From Natrinema salaciae (lineage in GTDB: Archaea; Halobacteriota; Halobacteria; Halobacteriales; Natrialbaceae): a stretch of 64,000 nt of DNA. The stretch spans positions 682,001-746,000 of the forward strand of contig NZ_FOFD01000003.1 of NCBI RefSeq assembly GCF_900110865.1, written 5' to 3'. Positions 46,286 through 54,104 of the stretch are shown in pieces. How positions within the stretch are numbered: position 1 is the stretch's first letter; each line of letters opens with the position of its first letter. The notes below the pieces were generated by a model. It was not told where the DNA came from, did no database searches, and worked only from the letters and a program-made list of their open reading frames with translations. Both the position numbers and the translations under genes were made by a program.

Positions 46286-47053
46286 ATGGAGAAGGCCGAC
46301 AGCTGTCGGCGTGCCGCCGCCGAGGCCGTCGCGGACGTCGAACCACCACAGCTACACGACTACATCGAGGGAACTCTCGATCGCGCATCGATGCTCCCCG
46401 GCGCGCTCACCCTCGAGAGCGCCGCGGCGATGGCGTCCGAGGGACGCGTCTTCGGCGGGGAGTCCGAGCAGGGGTTCACCGAGGCCGACGCCGATCGATC
46501 GCGAGGGGACGGCCGCAACCGCGGGAGCGACGGCGAACCCGACGGTATCGTCACCCACGCGGCCGGCGTCCAGCTCATCTACGAGGGACTGCGACTGACC
46601 CGCTCGCTCGCTCACGACGAGCCGTGGACGGCGGCCGACGGGGACGCCGGCGACGGCGACTTCGCCATCCTCGCGGCCGACATCCTCGTCGCCCGCGGCT
46701 TCTACCTGCTGGCCCGCACCGACGCCGCCGGCAAGGCCGTCCGAACCGTCCAGTCGTTCGGTCGCGACCAGACCCGCCGCACCGACCTCGCCGTCGAGGG
46801 CGGCACCGACCCCGCCGCGATCGACGCCAACCTCGAGCGCGACGTGCTCGAACTCGCCGTCCGCACCGGGGCCGTCGCCGTCGGCGAGACGCCCTCGCCG
46901 CGGCTGCTGGCCGTCGCCGAGGACCTCGCCGACGCCGTCGGGACCTCCTTTCCCCCGGTCGAGGACTGTCTCACAGGGCTCGAGCCGAGCGCTCGAGACC
47001 GGTCGCTCGAGGATCACACGACCGATCGAGCGACGTCGGCGACGGACCCCTGA
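46286..47053 (+). CDS. conserved haloarchaeal helical protein, unknown function
   Basis: The 255-residue, all-helical, acidic protein contains HAAGVQLIYEGLRLTRSL, DGDFAILAADILVARGFYLL and SFGRDQTRR. The last two recall helices of the isoprenyl-synthase-like fold (helper subunit of heptaprenyl diphosphate synthase), but the catalytic DDxxD pair is missing. No function can be assigned. It is divergent from the enoyl-CoA hydratase gene and followed by tRNA-Thr. Confidence 0.7.
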   Translation: MEKADSCRRAAAEAVADVEPPQLHDYIEGTLDRASMLPGALTLESAAAMASEGRVFGGESEQGFTEADADRSRGDGRNRGSDGEPDGIVTHAAGVQLIYEGLRLTRSLAHDEPWTAADGDAGDGDFAILAADILVARGFYLLARTDAAGKAVRTVQSFGRDQTRRTDLAVEGGTDPAAIDANLERDVLELAVRTGAVAVGETPSPRLLAVAEDLADAVGTSFPPVEDCLTGLEPSARDRSLEDHTTDRATSATDP

Positions 47054-47153
47054 GCCGGCGATCGCGACCGTGGGAGGGGACTACGATAACCCGGCTCACG
47101 GCCCGATCGAATCGAAACCCATAAAGACGACTCCGGTCAACGAAGAAGTACGC

Positions 47154-47225
47154 GCCTGGGTAGCTTAGCGGTAAAGCGCGTCCTTGGTAAGGACGAGAGC
47201 CCGGGTTCAAATCCCGGCCTAGGCT
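47154..47225 (+). tRNA. tRNA-Thr(GGT), attachment site of an integrative element
   Basis: The 72-nt cloverleaf has GCCTGGG with CCTAGGC and discriminator T. The anticodon stem is CGTCC/GGACG with loop TTGGTAA (GGT), and the T-arm is GGGTTCAAATCCC. Its last 35 bases (47191-47225) are repeated exactly at 52499-52533. The gene stays intact because the element brings its own copy of the 3' half. The hairpin TGCGCC/GGCGCA at 47226-47240 may end the transcript. Confidence 0.94.
47191..47225 (+). repeat. attL (3' half of tRNA-Thr)
   Basis: These 35 bases start at GGACGAGAGC in the anticodon stem and end at the tRNA 3' end (CCTAGGCT). They are identical to attR at 52499-52533. The next base differs, which sets the limit of the repeat. 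Confidence 0.9.
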
Positions 47226-47655
47226 TGCGCCTGCGGCGCAGACTGTAATTCGCAGACAGCGCCCTTCTACCTTAACACTATCGCCGATTAGAGCAGGAAA
47301 GGCTACCCGTTTCTCGGCGAGTTTCACCGGCAAACAGTACTCGTAAAGGACACCCGTGAGCACAGTCCGGCGACCGTGTGCGGCGATTCTACGAAAGGAC
47401 GCCGAGCGCGGCGAGTCGAATGCGGCGGGAACGTGCCCGTCCATCCCGGGAGGTCGATAACTCTCGGGTATCCCCTATGGGGGCGGTTTGTAGAACTTCG
47501 TAAGGGCCTTCCAGAGTGGCAGAAATGTAGGCTCTCCCATTTCCTATGACGCCGCCGTAGTGTGGTTTCGTCGGAACCGGCGATACAGATATATACTCCG
47601 ACTAAGTCGTGATGGGGGATGCGGACGAGAGGGCTCGTTCTCCCCGTGACTACCT
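47226..47655. other. gene-free left end of the integrative element
   Basis: No coding frame is convincing. A 6-bp hairpin (47226-47240) follows the tRNA. The TATATA at 47590-47595 is probably the promoter of the gene at 47656. The rest shows no clear repeats. Confidence 0.4.
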
Positions 47656-48324
47656 ATGAGCGAAACAGACACCAGTCATACGTATAGCGATCTGCACCAC
47701 TGCGACACGAACTATGCGACCAAGTTCTACCCGTGGGAGAAGGGGGTTGATGAGTATTGGAACGGCGATGAGACGTGGATGGATCCCGATGCGTTCCGCT
47801 TCTCGAACAAGAAAGCACAACTCACCTATCTGGAGCAACTTCATCGGGGTATCCGAAACGGCAAGCGGACGAACAAGCCCTACTTCACCCGCGCAGATAA
47901 TGTCGATCTCATCGGGAACGTCGCGTTCCAAATCGGGCTCACGTCCGCACAGGCGTCCTGTGCCAAGTCTGCGTACTTCTACGTCCATCCAGACCGAATC
48001 AAGGGGGAACGTAAGGACGTGACTGCTGTGGCCGTCTGCTTGTACGTGGCTGTCAAAGCAGGCCGGCCTTTCCATCCACAGAAGCACGATGAAAACGGCG
48101 TTCCACTGGCCGACCGCTATGGTCGGATGTTCGTCTGTGACCCGAGCGACATCGTAAGCCGATATGGCAAGGTACAACACCATCTCCGAAACGGAATCCC
48201 CAACTTTGCGGAGGAAGCCGAGCGCGAGCCGAAGTCAATACTCTCGATCGGCGAAGACCCCTTCCACGATGAAGTAGGCATCGGGGAGGGGGGTATATAT
48301 GGGTTTGACCATTCCTCTTGGTGA
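47656..48324 (+). CDS. possible one-cyclin-box TFB-like protein
   Basis: The 222-residue protein has no firm family. Residues of about 85-145 (IGNVAFQIGLTSAQASCAKS, AYFYVHPDRIKGERKDVTAV, AVCLYVAVKAGRP) follow the pattern of a TFB cyclin repeat. The chromosomal TFB at 37930 has the parallel run [40 protein letters not shown]. No zinc ribbon is present. Mobile elements of archaea sometimes carry variant general factors to steer transcription; here that is inference from pattern only. TATATA at 47590-47595 is upstream. Confidence 0.5.
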   Translation: MSETDTSHTYSDLHHCDTNYATKFYPWEKGVDEYWNGDETWMDPDAFRFSNKKAQLTYLEQLHRGIRNGKRTNKPYFTRADNVDLIGNVAFQIGLTSAQASCAKSAYFYVHPDRIKGERKDVTAVAVCLYVAVKAGRPFHPQKHDENGVPLADRYGRMFVCDPSDIVSRYGKVQHHLRNGIPNFAEEAEREPKSILSIGEDPFHDEVGIGEGGIYGFDHSSW

Positions 48325-48381
48325 GGACAAGGGGAAGTCGGTGAGAGTCCCCGGAACTTCTCCTCATATAACGCCCAAACC
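48302..48381 (+). ncRNA. structured RNA-like segment downstream of the TFB-like gene
   Basis: Nested pairing is visible: GGTTTG (48302-48307) with CAAACC (48376-48381), TGAGGA (48322-48327) with TCCTCA (48361-48366), and GAAGT (48334-48338) with ACTTC (48356-48360). The loop carries CGGTGAGAGTCC, and GGGAAGTCGGTGAGAGTCC (48332-48350) resembles the conserved core of cobalamin riboswitches. The rest of that riboswitch is not clear. TATATAT at 48293-48299 could be its promoter. It overlaps the last codons of the upstream gene. Confidence 0.4.
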
Positions 48382-48545
48382 TGCGAGAACGCGCTCCTTC
48401 AATCCGAAACTCTCCCGATTGGGTGTTCAAATCCTGCAAGAACGCGCCCGCCGACTCGGAGGCCCGGTTAAAGTCAGGGCTTCCCGCCGTTTCAGAGTCG
48501 ACAAGGCGAGACAGATTAATACTCTCGTTGCTGACTCATCCTCGA

Positions 48546-48854
48546 ATGACCATCCAAATCGTTCCTGAGGACTACAATTGGCGAAGTGAGACGGCTCGTG
48601 TCGGGGAGCAATTTACTCTCCCATACTACTCTACCGGTATCTCGATTTTCCCTGCCGACGATACCGGCGAGATCGTGACCGTGACGTATCTGAAAAAGCC
48701 CGACGAGGATGATGATGAAGGAAACGATTTCACGGTCAGACGAGATACTCTCAACTCTCCTGAAGACACTGTCGGCCTTCCTCACTATTCCTTGGGCGAG
48801 ACAGTTTGTCCCGGGCCCGACGGTGAAGGGGCGACAGTCTATTGGCTCGGATAA
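48546..48854 (+). CDS. small acidic protein, unknown function
   Basis: The 102-residue protein has a beta-rich look (FTLPYYSTGISIFPADDTGE, GLPHYSLGETVCPGPDGEG) and an acidic EDDDEGND stretch. I recognise no family. ATTAATAC at 48514-48521 is about 28 bp before the ATG and suits a leaderless start. It is in the cargo of the integrative element. Confidence 0.5.
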   Translation: MTIQIVPEDYNWRSETARVGEQFTLPYYSTGISIFPADDTGEIVTVTYLKKPDEDDDEGNDFTVRRDTLNSPEDTVGLPHYSLGETVCPGPDGEGATVYWLG

Positions 48855-48983
48855 GGCTCCTTTCGCGCCCGGCAAAATGGCCCATTTTCTCGAACGGGGT
48901 TACGTACTTGTTCTGCTCGTGGCCGGATTAGTGTAATAACCGCCGTTGAGTCGCCTGTTCCTGCTGTACGTGGCGATCTCCGA

Positions 48984-50516
48984 CTAATCGAACAACTCTG
49001 CCGAGTCTACATCGAGAGCCGCTTCGTCCATCCTCTCGCCAATCTTGTCGATACTCAACCCAGTTCTTTCGGCTAAATCCATGTATGCGACGACGGATGC
49101 GCCCATGAATCGGCGCGCTTCAGCCACTACGTCTTTCGGATGGTCAAACTCCTGATCTAACACCTTCAGCCGACTGTTTTGGTCTAACACATCTGCGAGA
49201 TACTGATTCTCGTGAACAATGTCCCCCCTCAGCGAGTAGATGTCCTGTAGGAACTTCTGGATGTACTCTCTTTCGTACGGTAACCTATCGTGCAATATCT
49301 GACCACCACGCAATTTGAGTCGAAGGGTAATCGAACTCCCTGGCCCGACTCCTTGGAGAAGGAGCCCTTCCAGCCCGATGAGACAGTCAAGGAGTTGATC
49401 TTCGTAGAACCGTTTCGACCAGATTTCGTTGAACCGCTGAATTGAACGGGTGAACTGACCGTCCTTGTCAAGACGAATCCGTTGGCAGTGACGCTCCCAA
49501 AACTCAGTAAACTCTTCAACCGAATCTGGATACAGCAGGTATGCTTCTTGCCGTTGTGTTCGGTCTTTGTGCGCGTCTCCGATCACCGTGAAATCCGGAA
49601 TACCCTCTCTGAATTCTAGCCAGTTGGGCTCTCGCCGGAAGGTAGTGCCAACGACCAGATCTCCTGTTTCTGGGTCAGGGTCAAAGAGCCGAAGTGCTGT
49701 CGCTAATCGCTCTCCAACTTCTTCACCGGGGTCATAGAGAGTTCCTTCAGGTTCTCGTGCTGCTACCTCTGCATGGATTTTGTACTCACAGGCGTCAACG
49801 GGGTTTAGATTGAACTGCTCCCCTCCACCTGCTGAGGATGTATGGATTCCCCGCCTTTCCGAATCAGTGATAGGGCAGATATGAAGCGACTCGACCCGAT
49901 AGTAATTGTGCCGTCTTCGACGGAGTTCAAATTCCGAAGATAACTCAATAACTGACTCGTCGTCCCCGGGGATATTGAAAAGGTGAAGTGGAATTATGAT
50001 TTCGAATGTATCCAGCCCGGTGTCGTACTTCGGAAGCCAATGTTCCTCGTATGCCCGATTGAACCCGTCCTCCGTGACTACGTAGCCTCCTGAATAATCC
50101 ATCACTGTGCCAGCGAAGTTGAAAAGCGCGTTAACGTAGGAGAACAGGTTAGGCTCCTCAGGGGGCTCATAGTCTTCCGGTGCCCCGAGATATACGACTT
50201 CTTCGTCGTCGGGGTCAGCAGGTTCATCAAGACCAAATCCGTTCTCAGTCTCGTGCATCCACTCTGCGGTCTCTTTGAAAAACTCCTGCTGGCGTGAGGA
50301 GTAGAACGTGATAATCCGAGAAGGCTCGTCGATGATCTTCTCTTTTCTGTCCATCCGATCTCCTGCGGCAATTCGAAGTTTAGGAACGAAATCCTGCTCC
50401 TCACGAACGGTTCCAACAAAATCTTCCACACACTTTCTAATCCGCTCTTTCAATTCGCTATCCGAACTGCCCATAGGAGGACAAGTAACCAATTTGTCTT
50501 CAAACTGTGTTCCCAC
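48984..50516 (-). CDS. Apea-like HEPN domain protein
   Basis: The 510-residue protein has a long N-terminal region without known motifs. The C-terminal part (about residues 360-470) has the pattern of Apea-like HEPN domains: RFYEDQLLDCLIGLEGLLLQ, LRLKLRGGQIL, and SLRGDIVHENQY. The last holds the R-x4-H motif that forms the RNase site in HEPN toxins and defence effectors. It is divergently transcribed from the HD hydrolase in the same element. The start is GTG at 50516 or ATG at 50474; an 11-bp inverted repeat lies 8 bp before the former. Confidence 0.7.
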   Translation of the reverse strand: MGTQFEDKLVTCPPMGSSDSELKERIRKCVEDFVGTVREEQDFVPKLRIAAGDRMDRKEKIIDEPSRIITFYSSRQQEFFKETAEWMHETENGFGLDEPADPDDEEVVYLGAPEDYEPPEEPNLFSYVNALFNFAGTVMDYSGGYVVTEDGFNRAYEEHWLPKYDTGLDTFEIIIPLHLFNIPGDDESVIELSSEFELRRRRHNYYRVESLHICPITDSERRGIHTSSAGGGEQFNLNPVDACEYKIHAEVAAREPEGTLYDPGEEVGERLATALRLFDPDPETGDLVVGTTFRREPNWLEFREGIPDFTVIGDAHKDRTQRQEAYLLYPDSVEEFTEFWERHCQRIRLDKDGQFTRSIQRFNEIWSKRFYEDQLLDCLIGLEGLLLQGVGPGSSITLRLKLRGGQILHDRLPYEREYIQKFLQDIYSLRGDIVHENQYLADVLDQNSRLKVLDQEFDHPKDVVAEARRFMGASVVAYMDLAERTGLSIDKIGERMDEAALDVDSAELFD

Positions 50517-50523
50517 CGATACG

Positions 50524-50553
50524 CCGCAATCCTTTGCTTATGAAGGATTGCGG
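50524..50553. promoter_or_regulatory. 11-bp inverted repeat before the HEPN gene
   Basis: CCGCAATCCTT (50524-50534) and AAGGATTGCGG (50543-50553) are perfect inverted copies with an 8-bp spacer. The spacer reads CATAAGCA on the minus strand, a weak TATA-like site about 25 bp from the GTG at 50516. It could be a repressor operator over the promoter, or a hairpin in the transcript. Confidence 0.5.
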
Positions 50554-50770
50554 AGAGGGACGGGGCGAGCCAGATGATAGTAGCCCACCTGTACTTATTG
50601 AAGCCACTCACCACATCGGGGCGGGTTCTCACCAGCGGATTCAGAGTAAAACAGCCGCTCAGTAGGTGTGCGAACCTCACAAGGTCAAAGAGTGAGCGCG
50701 TAGTCGTTGGGTCAGTCAGCAAAGGCATCTCAGGCAGTTCGCGTCAAAAGTAACTTAATAGCGTATCCGC

Positions 50771-50786
50771 TCTCTAGTTATAGAGA
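50771..50786. promoter_or_regulatory. palindrome covering the start of the HD hydrolase gene
   Basis: TCTCTA (50771-50776) and TAGAGA (50781-50786) flank GTTA and end on the A of the start codon. With CTTAATA at 50755-50761 as TATA box, the palindrome lies between TATA and a leaderless start, a usual place for a repressor in archaea. Confidence 0.45.
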
Positions 50787-51331
50787 TGAGAGGTCTAGAA
50801 GAAGATGAAGAAATCGAACGAGCTATTCGATATCTGGTGCATTCGTTCGAATCTTCGGGAGATAACCCGAAGCCGGTGATTCTCCACAGTACAAGGGTGG
50901 GAATGAATCTTTACGACAGGGAGTATGAAAAGCGCATTGTTATCTCTGGCCTTCTCCACGACCTATTAGAGGATACAGATGTGACTTCCGAGGAGATTCG
51001 TTCGAAGTTCGGGACGGACGTTGCAGAAATCGTGGAAGCCACTAGCTTCGACGACAATATCGACGACTATCTCGAACGGTGCTACGATATCTATAAAAGA
51101 TGCTTTGAACTGGGAAGAAGTGCGGTAGTCGTTAAAGCTGCGGATATTTTAGATAACAGTGATTACTACAGCTTGGGAGACTCAGAAGAGCTACAAAAGA
51201 ACCAACTCAAAAAGATGGAATACTTCATTGACAAATCGGAACCATATATCGGGGAGGAAGACATATTTCAGGAACTCAATGACAAGTTCCCTATTGTGAA
51301 GAAACAGATGAAGAAAAACATCGAAAGTTGA
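50786..51331 (+). CDS. HD domain protein, SpoT/MESH1-like hydrolase
   Basis: The 181-residue protein has the HD metal site in the order seen in (p)ppGpp hydrolases: H34, HD at 58-59 with the following ED at 62-63 (HDLLED), and D120 in KAADILDN. There is no synthetase or TGS domain, so it is a stand-alone small alarmone-hydrolase type. Other nucleotide substrates, including cyclic or NADPH-like ones, are possible. Strong AT-rich codon use sets it apart from the host genes. It is divergent from the HEPN gene. Confidence 0.78.
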   Translation: MRGLEEDEEIERAIRYLVHSFESSGDNPKPVILHSTRVGMNLYDREYEKRIVISGLLHDLLEDTDVTSEEIRSKFGTDVAEIVEATSFDDNIDDYLERCYDIYKRCFELGRSAVVVKAADILDNSDYYSLGDSEELQKNQLKKMEYFIDKSEPYIGEEDIFQELNDKFPIVKKQMKKNIES

Positions 51332-51426
51332 CACTTGATTTGAATCAGAATAGGTTCCAGCTGGCTACCGAGTCAACAGTGGTAATTTGCTGGTCTATAC
51401 TTACCATCGAAAAGCGGGAGACCGGC

Positions 51427-52434
51427 CTAAATGTCCTTGACGTAGTCCCGCCGTCTCTCGGCTTTCTCCGCGCTTGACCCCTTATCATAGTGCTTGTCAA
51501 GCACTTTCCCGCTCATATTGACTCGCTCCCCAGTCACGTCCTTGGGCTGTCCCGCGTTCCGCGCCGCCGTGACGTAGCCCCGACGAAGGGCGTGCGGGCT
51601 GACCGAGCCGGGACACTTGCAAGAGGTATTCCACGACATAGCCTCGCAGTTCTCAGGTTCCCTGTCAAACGGGCAGTTCCCGCCGTTGTAGTAGCAGGGA
51701 CGGGTCGCCGTGTAGACGTACCGCTGAATAGTCGTCTCCACGATGTGCCCGCTCTTGGACGTCAGTAGCGGCTCTCTGCCGTGGTCGTCGGTGACGTCCT
51801 TCCGGTTCATACCTATGTAGTCGCAGACGACGTCGGCCACCTCTGGGGTTATCAGCACGTCCCGCTCGCTCCGCTCCTTGTTCTTGAGCGGCGTTCCTTC
51901 CGTAGGTCGATGGCGGAGTTCCAGCGCCGGACGGCCTTCGTCAAAGTCCCCGAGGTCGAGCGCCCGGAGACCGCTAAGACGCATCCCGGTCTTCCAGAGG
52001 AGTAGTAGAGTGACGTGCCGGTTACTGGCGTATTCGTACTTTTCGAGGAAGTCCAGCATCTCGGTGGCTTCGTCCCGCGTGACGAGGTCGTCACAGATTT
52101 CGTCGTTCTCGCTGACTGAGGGTATCCGAACCATATTGGCCATCCCGCGCGGGACTGCCGCGATGTGTTCGCAGAACTCGATGAACTGCTTGATGGTCAT
52201 CATATCCTGCCGAGCGGTGATGACCTTGACCTTGGACAGCCGGAACTCCTTGTACCGCTGGATGAGTTCGCTGTCGAGGTCGTTCAGATTCGTGAGTTGC
52301 TGGTCGTCCAGCCAGTCACAGAACTGGCGCAGGGACGTCCGGTAGTTCTTGAGCGTCTTCCGGGTGACGCCCGGCTTCTTGTCGTTGAGGAATCGGTTCT
52401 TGGCTTCGTGCGGCGGCGTCGGTTTCAGGCTCAT
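51427..52434 (-). CDS. tyrosine recombinase/integrase
   Basis: The 335-residue integrase has an N-terminal SAM-like core-binding domain (about residues 15-105) and a catalytic domain. The latter holds the first Arg in KTGMRLSGLRALDL, the His-x-x-Arg box SPHALRRGYVTAA and the nucleophile Tyr in LDKHYDKGS. A Cys cluster (CYYNGGNC...CEAMSWNTSCKC) before the HxxR box is typical of haloarchaeal integrases and may bind zinc. The gene is uninterrupted and lies beside attR, so the element may still be mobile. The ATG at 52434 is chosen; an upstream extension would run through attR. Confidence 0.92.
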   Translation of the reverse strand: MSLKPTPPHEAKNRFLNDKKPGVTRKTLKNYRTSLRQFCDWLDDQQLTNLNDLDSELIQRYKEFRLSKVKVITARQDMMTIKQFIEFCEHIAAVPRGMANMVRIPSVSENDEICDDLVTRDEATEMLDFLEKYEYASNRHVTLLLLWKTGMRLSGLRALDLGDFDEGRPALELRHRPTEGTPLKNKERSERDVLITPEVADVVCDYIGMNRKDVTDDHGREPLLTSKSGHIVETTIQRYVYTATRPCYYNGGNCPFDREPENCEAMSWNTSCKCPGSVSPHALRRGYVTAARNAGQPKDVTGERVNMSGKVLDKHYDKGSSAEKAERRRDYVKDI

Positions 52435-52498
52435 AGGCTGTCTGGGTACAGCCTGCGTAAACGGGTCTTCCGGGTACACAGGGCGTGAAACGCCCGGT

Positions 52499-52533
52499 GG
52501 ACGAGAGCCCGGGTTCAAATCCCGGCCTAGGCT
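52499..52533 (+). repeat. attR (duplicate of the tRNA-Thr 3' half)
   Basis: It is an exact 35-bp copy of 47191-47225, from GGACGAGAGC to CCTAGGCT, without the 5' half of a tRNA. It marks the right end of the integrative element. Confidence 0.9.
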
Positions 52534-53232
52534 CTTCACATTTTGTCGGCAGTCGCACGCAGAACTAGCTGTGAATGTCCTCTGCGTTCCCCTTCTCGCC
52601 GGTGGAAGTAGATGGGGTGGTTCAACGACCGCCCGCTCGTGAGAGACGACCACTGGACCGCGCACAACGGTGTTCGGCGTGTGGTCCCGCTCGAGCTACC
52701 CGGTAGCAGCGCTTGACACCCGCGGTCGAACCGCGAGCGTTGCGGACGAACGACGGCACGAACCGATCGAGGATCGGTCCGCCACCTGTCGAGGGCGGTG
52801 TGCTGCATACAGCGAATCTATGCAGCAGATCAGCATTGTTTGTTTCGCCCACCCGGAAACGAAACAACGGTAAAATCGAGCGTTCCTTGCGGGGAAAACG
52901 ATCCCATGGGAGGTCATAATCGGGATCGACATTCGCGAAACCGATGCGGTGATGATCACCGACGCGCTCGAGCCAGCGCGGGCTGTTGGCCGAACACATG
53001 GTCCGTTCTTCGAGCACCTGTTTCCGGATGTCCACGATCAGATGCGTCCTCCCGCTCTTGAGGAGGACGATCGGTCTCCAGCAGAGTCGGATTCCAATAA
53101 AATCCGTCATAGAGCGGCGGCCGCAGCGACGACCAGCCCGCCAATCCGACGCCGAGACCGGTTCGACCGCCCAATTCGACGCTTGGACGACAATCCTTTT
53201 TCTTTCCCGACACCACTGTCGAGTCGTACCGA
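52534..53232. other. 700-bp gap right of the integrative element
   Basis: I find no convincing gene. Overlapping frames exist on both strands (around 52620-53110 minus and 52900-53230 plus), but none reads like a known protein. The stretch may hold gene remnants left by earlier insertions at this tRNA. Confidence 0.35.
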
Positions 53233-53562
53233 ATGGCAGGGCTCGTTCCGGGTTTCGTCACGATGGCCGTTGCACTGACGCTCGCCCAGCAACTCGAACA
53301 GACCATCAGTTTCGGAATCTTCCTCCTCGGCGCGGCGTTAGCATTGCTTAGCGCGGTGGCGTGGCGACGGGAACGCGACCGTCGCATGGCCGTCGTCGCC
53401 GTCGGCTATCTCATGTTCTCGATCTATGGGTTCGTCGTCTTCCTCGAGTACTACCTCTTCCCGTATCTCCCCGTGCAGACCGTTGAGTTGCTCGAGCACA
53501 GCGCGGCGGCACTCATCCTTGTAGGACTGCTCGCGTTCTTTATCGCGTTGACTCGGGACTGA
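53233..53562 (+). CDS. three-helix membrane protein paired with a wHTH regulator
   Basis: The 109-residue protein has three hydrophobic helices (about residues 5-45 as a long pair region, 52-72 and 85-105), with a WRRERDRRMAV cytoplasmic loop. Its stop is 2 bp before the regulator gene, so the two are cotranscribed. Small membrane proteins paired this way with winged-helix proteins are common in haloarchaea; a sensor or anti-regulator role is inference. Confidence 0.65.
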   Translation: MAGLVPGFVTMAVALTLAQQLEQTISFGIFLLGAALALLSAVAWRRERDRRMAVVAVGYLMFSIYGFVVFLEYYLFPYLPVQTVELLEHSAAALILVGLLAFFIALTRD

Positions 53563-53564
53563 CT

Positions 53565-54104
53565 ATGACGGACTCCGACCCCGACGCGGACCCGCCACTG
53601 GAACTGGAATCGCGGCGGACGATCTACCAGCATGTCCGCGACAATCCCGGAAGCCACTTTCGGGCCCTCCTCGCGGACCTCGAGTATGCGCAGGGAACGC
53701 TGCAGTACCACCTCCGCCAGCTAGAAGCCCAGGGATCGCTCGAGAGGTCGGATGATGGGAAGTACACGCGGTACTACCCGGCGGAGGAGTTCGACGCGGT
53801 TGATCAGGCCGTAATGAATGCGCTGCGACGCGAGTACGCCCGCCGGATCGTCGCCCACCTCGCCGTCGAAGGGGCGCTGTCGACTGCGGATCTGAGCGAT
53901 CGCCTCGGGCGGTCGCCATCGACGGTGTCGTGGCACCTCTCGAAACTCGAGGACGCGGATCTCGTGACCAAGGAGCGGCAGGGTCGCAGCGTCGACTACG
54001 AGCTACGCGATCCAGAGCGCGTGCAGTATCTCTACACGATCCACCGACGGACGTTCACCGATCGAGTCGTCGACCGGCTGTTCGACCTGTGGGACAGCTA
54101 CTAG
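53565..54104 (+). CDS. winged-helix (ArsR-like) transcriptional regulator with two wHTH domains
   Basis: The 179-residue protein has two winged helices: one around residues 18-70 (HFRALLADLEYAQGTLQYHL) and one around 100-150 (STADLSDRLGRSPSTVSWHL). Both have the YHL or WHL ending of ArsR-type recognition helices. No metal-binding cysteines are seen. It follows the membrane protein gene directly and converges with the ferric-reductase-like gene. Confidence 0.85.
   Translation: MTDSDPDADPPLELESRRTIYQHVRDNPGSHFRALLADLEYAQGTLQYHLRQLEAQGSLERSDDGKYTRYYPAEEFDAVDQAVMNALRREYARRIVAHLAVEGALSTADLSDRLGRSPSTVSWHLSKLEDADLVTKERQGRSVDYELRDPERVQYLYTIHRRTFTDRVVDRLFDLWDSY

Larger units (their letters stand above)
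47191..52533. mobile_element. 5.3-kb integrative element in tRNA-Thr
   Basis: A perfect 35-bp direct repeat bounds the element: 47191-47225 inside tRNA-Thr (attL) and 52499-52533 (attR). A tyrosine integrase gene lies next to attR. Inside are a TFB-like protein, a structured RNA-like segment, a small unknown protein, a HEPN protein and an HD hydrolase. Composition is more AT-rich than the host chromosome. No replication or capsid gene is present, so it may be a satellite or a reduced integrative plasmid. Confidence 0.88.

Noticed and set aside
48332-48350. True cobalamin riboswitch
   Set aside because: Only the core-like run fits; the flanking conserved boxes and a cobalamin-related gene are missing, so it is kept as an unnamed structured RNA.
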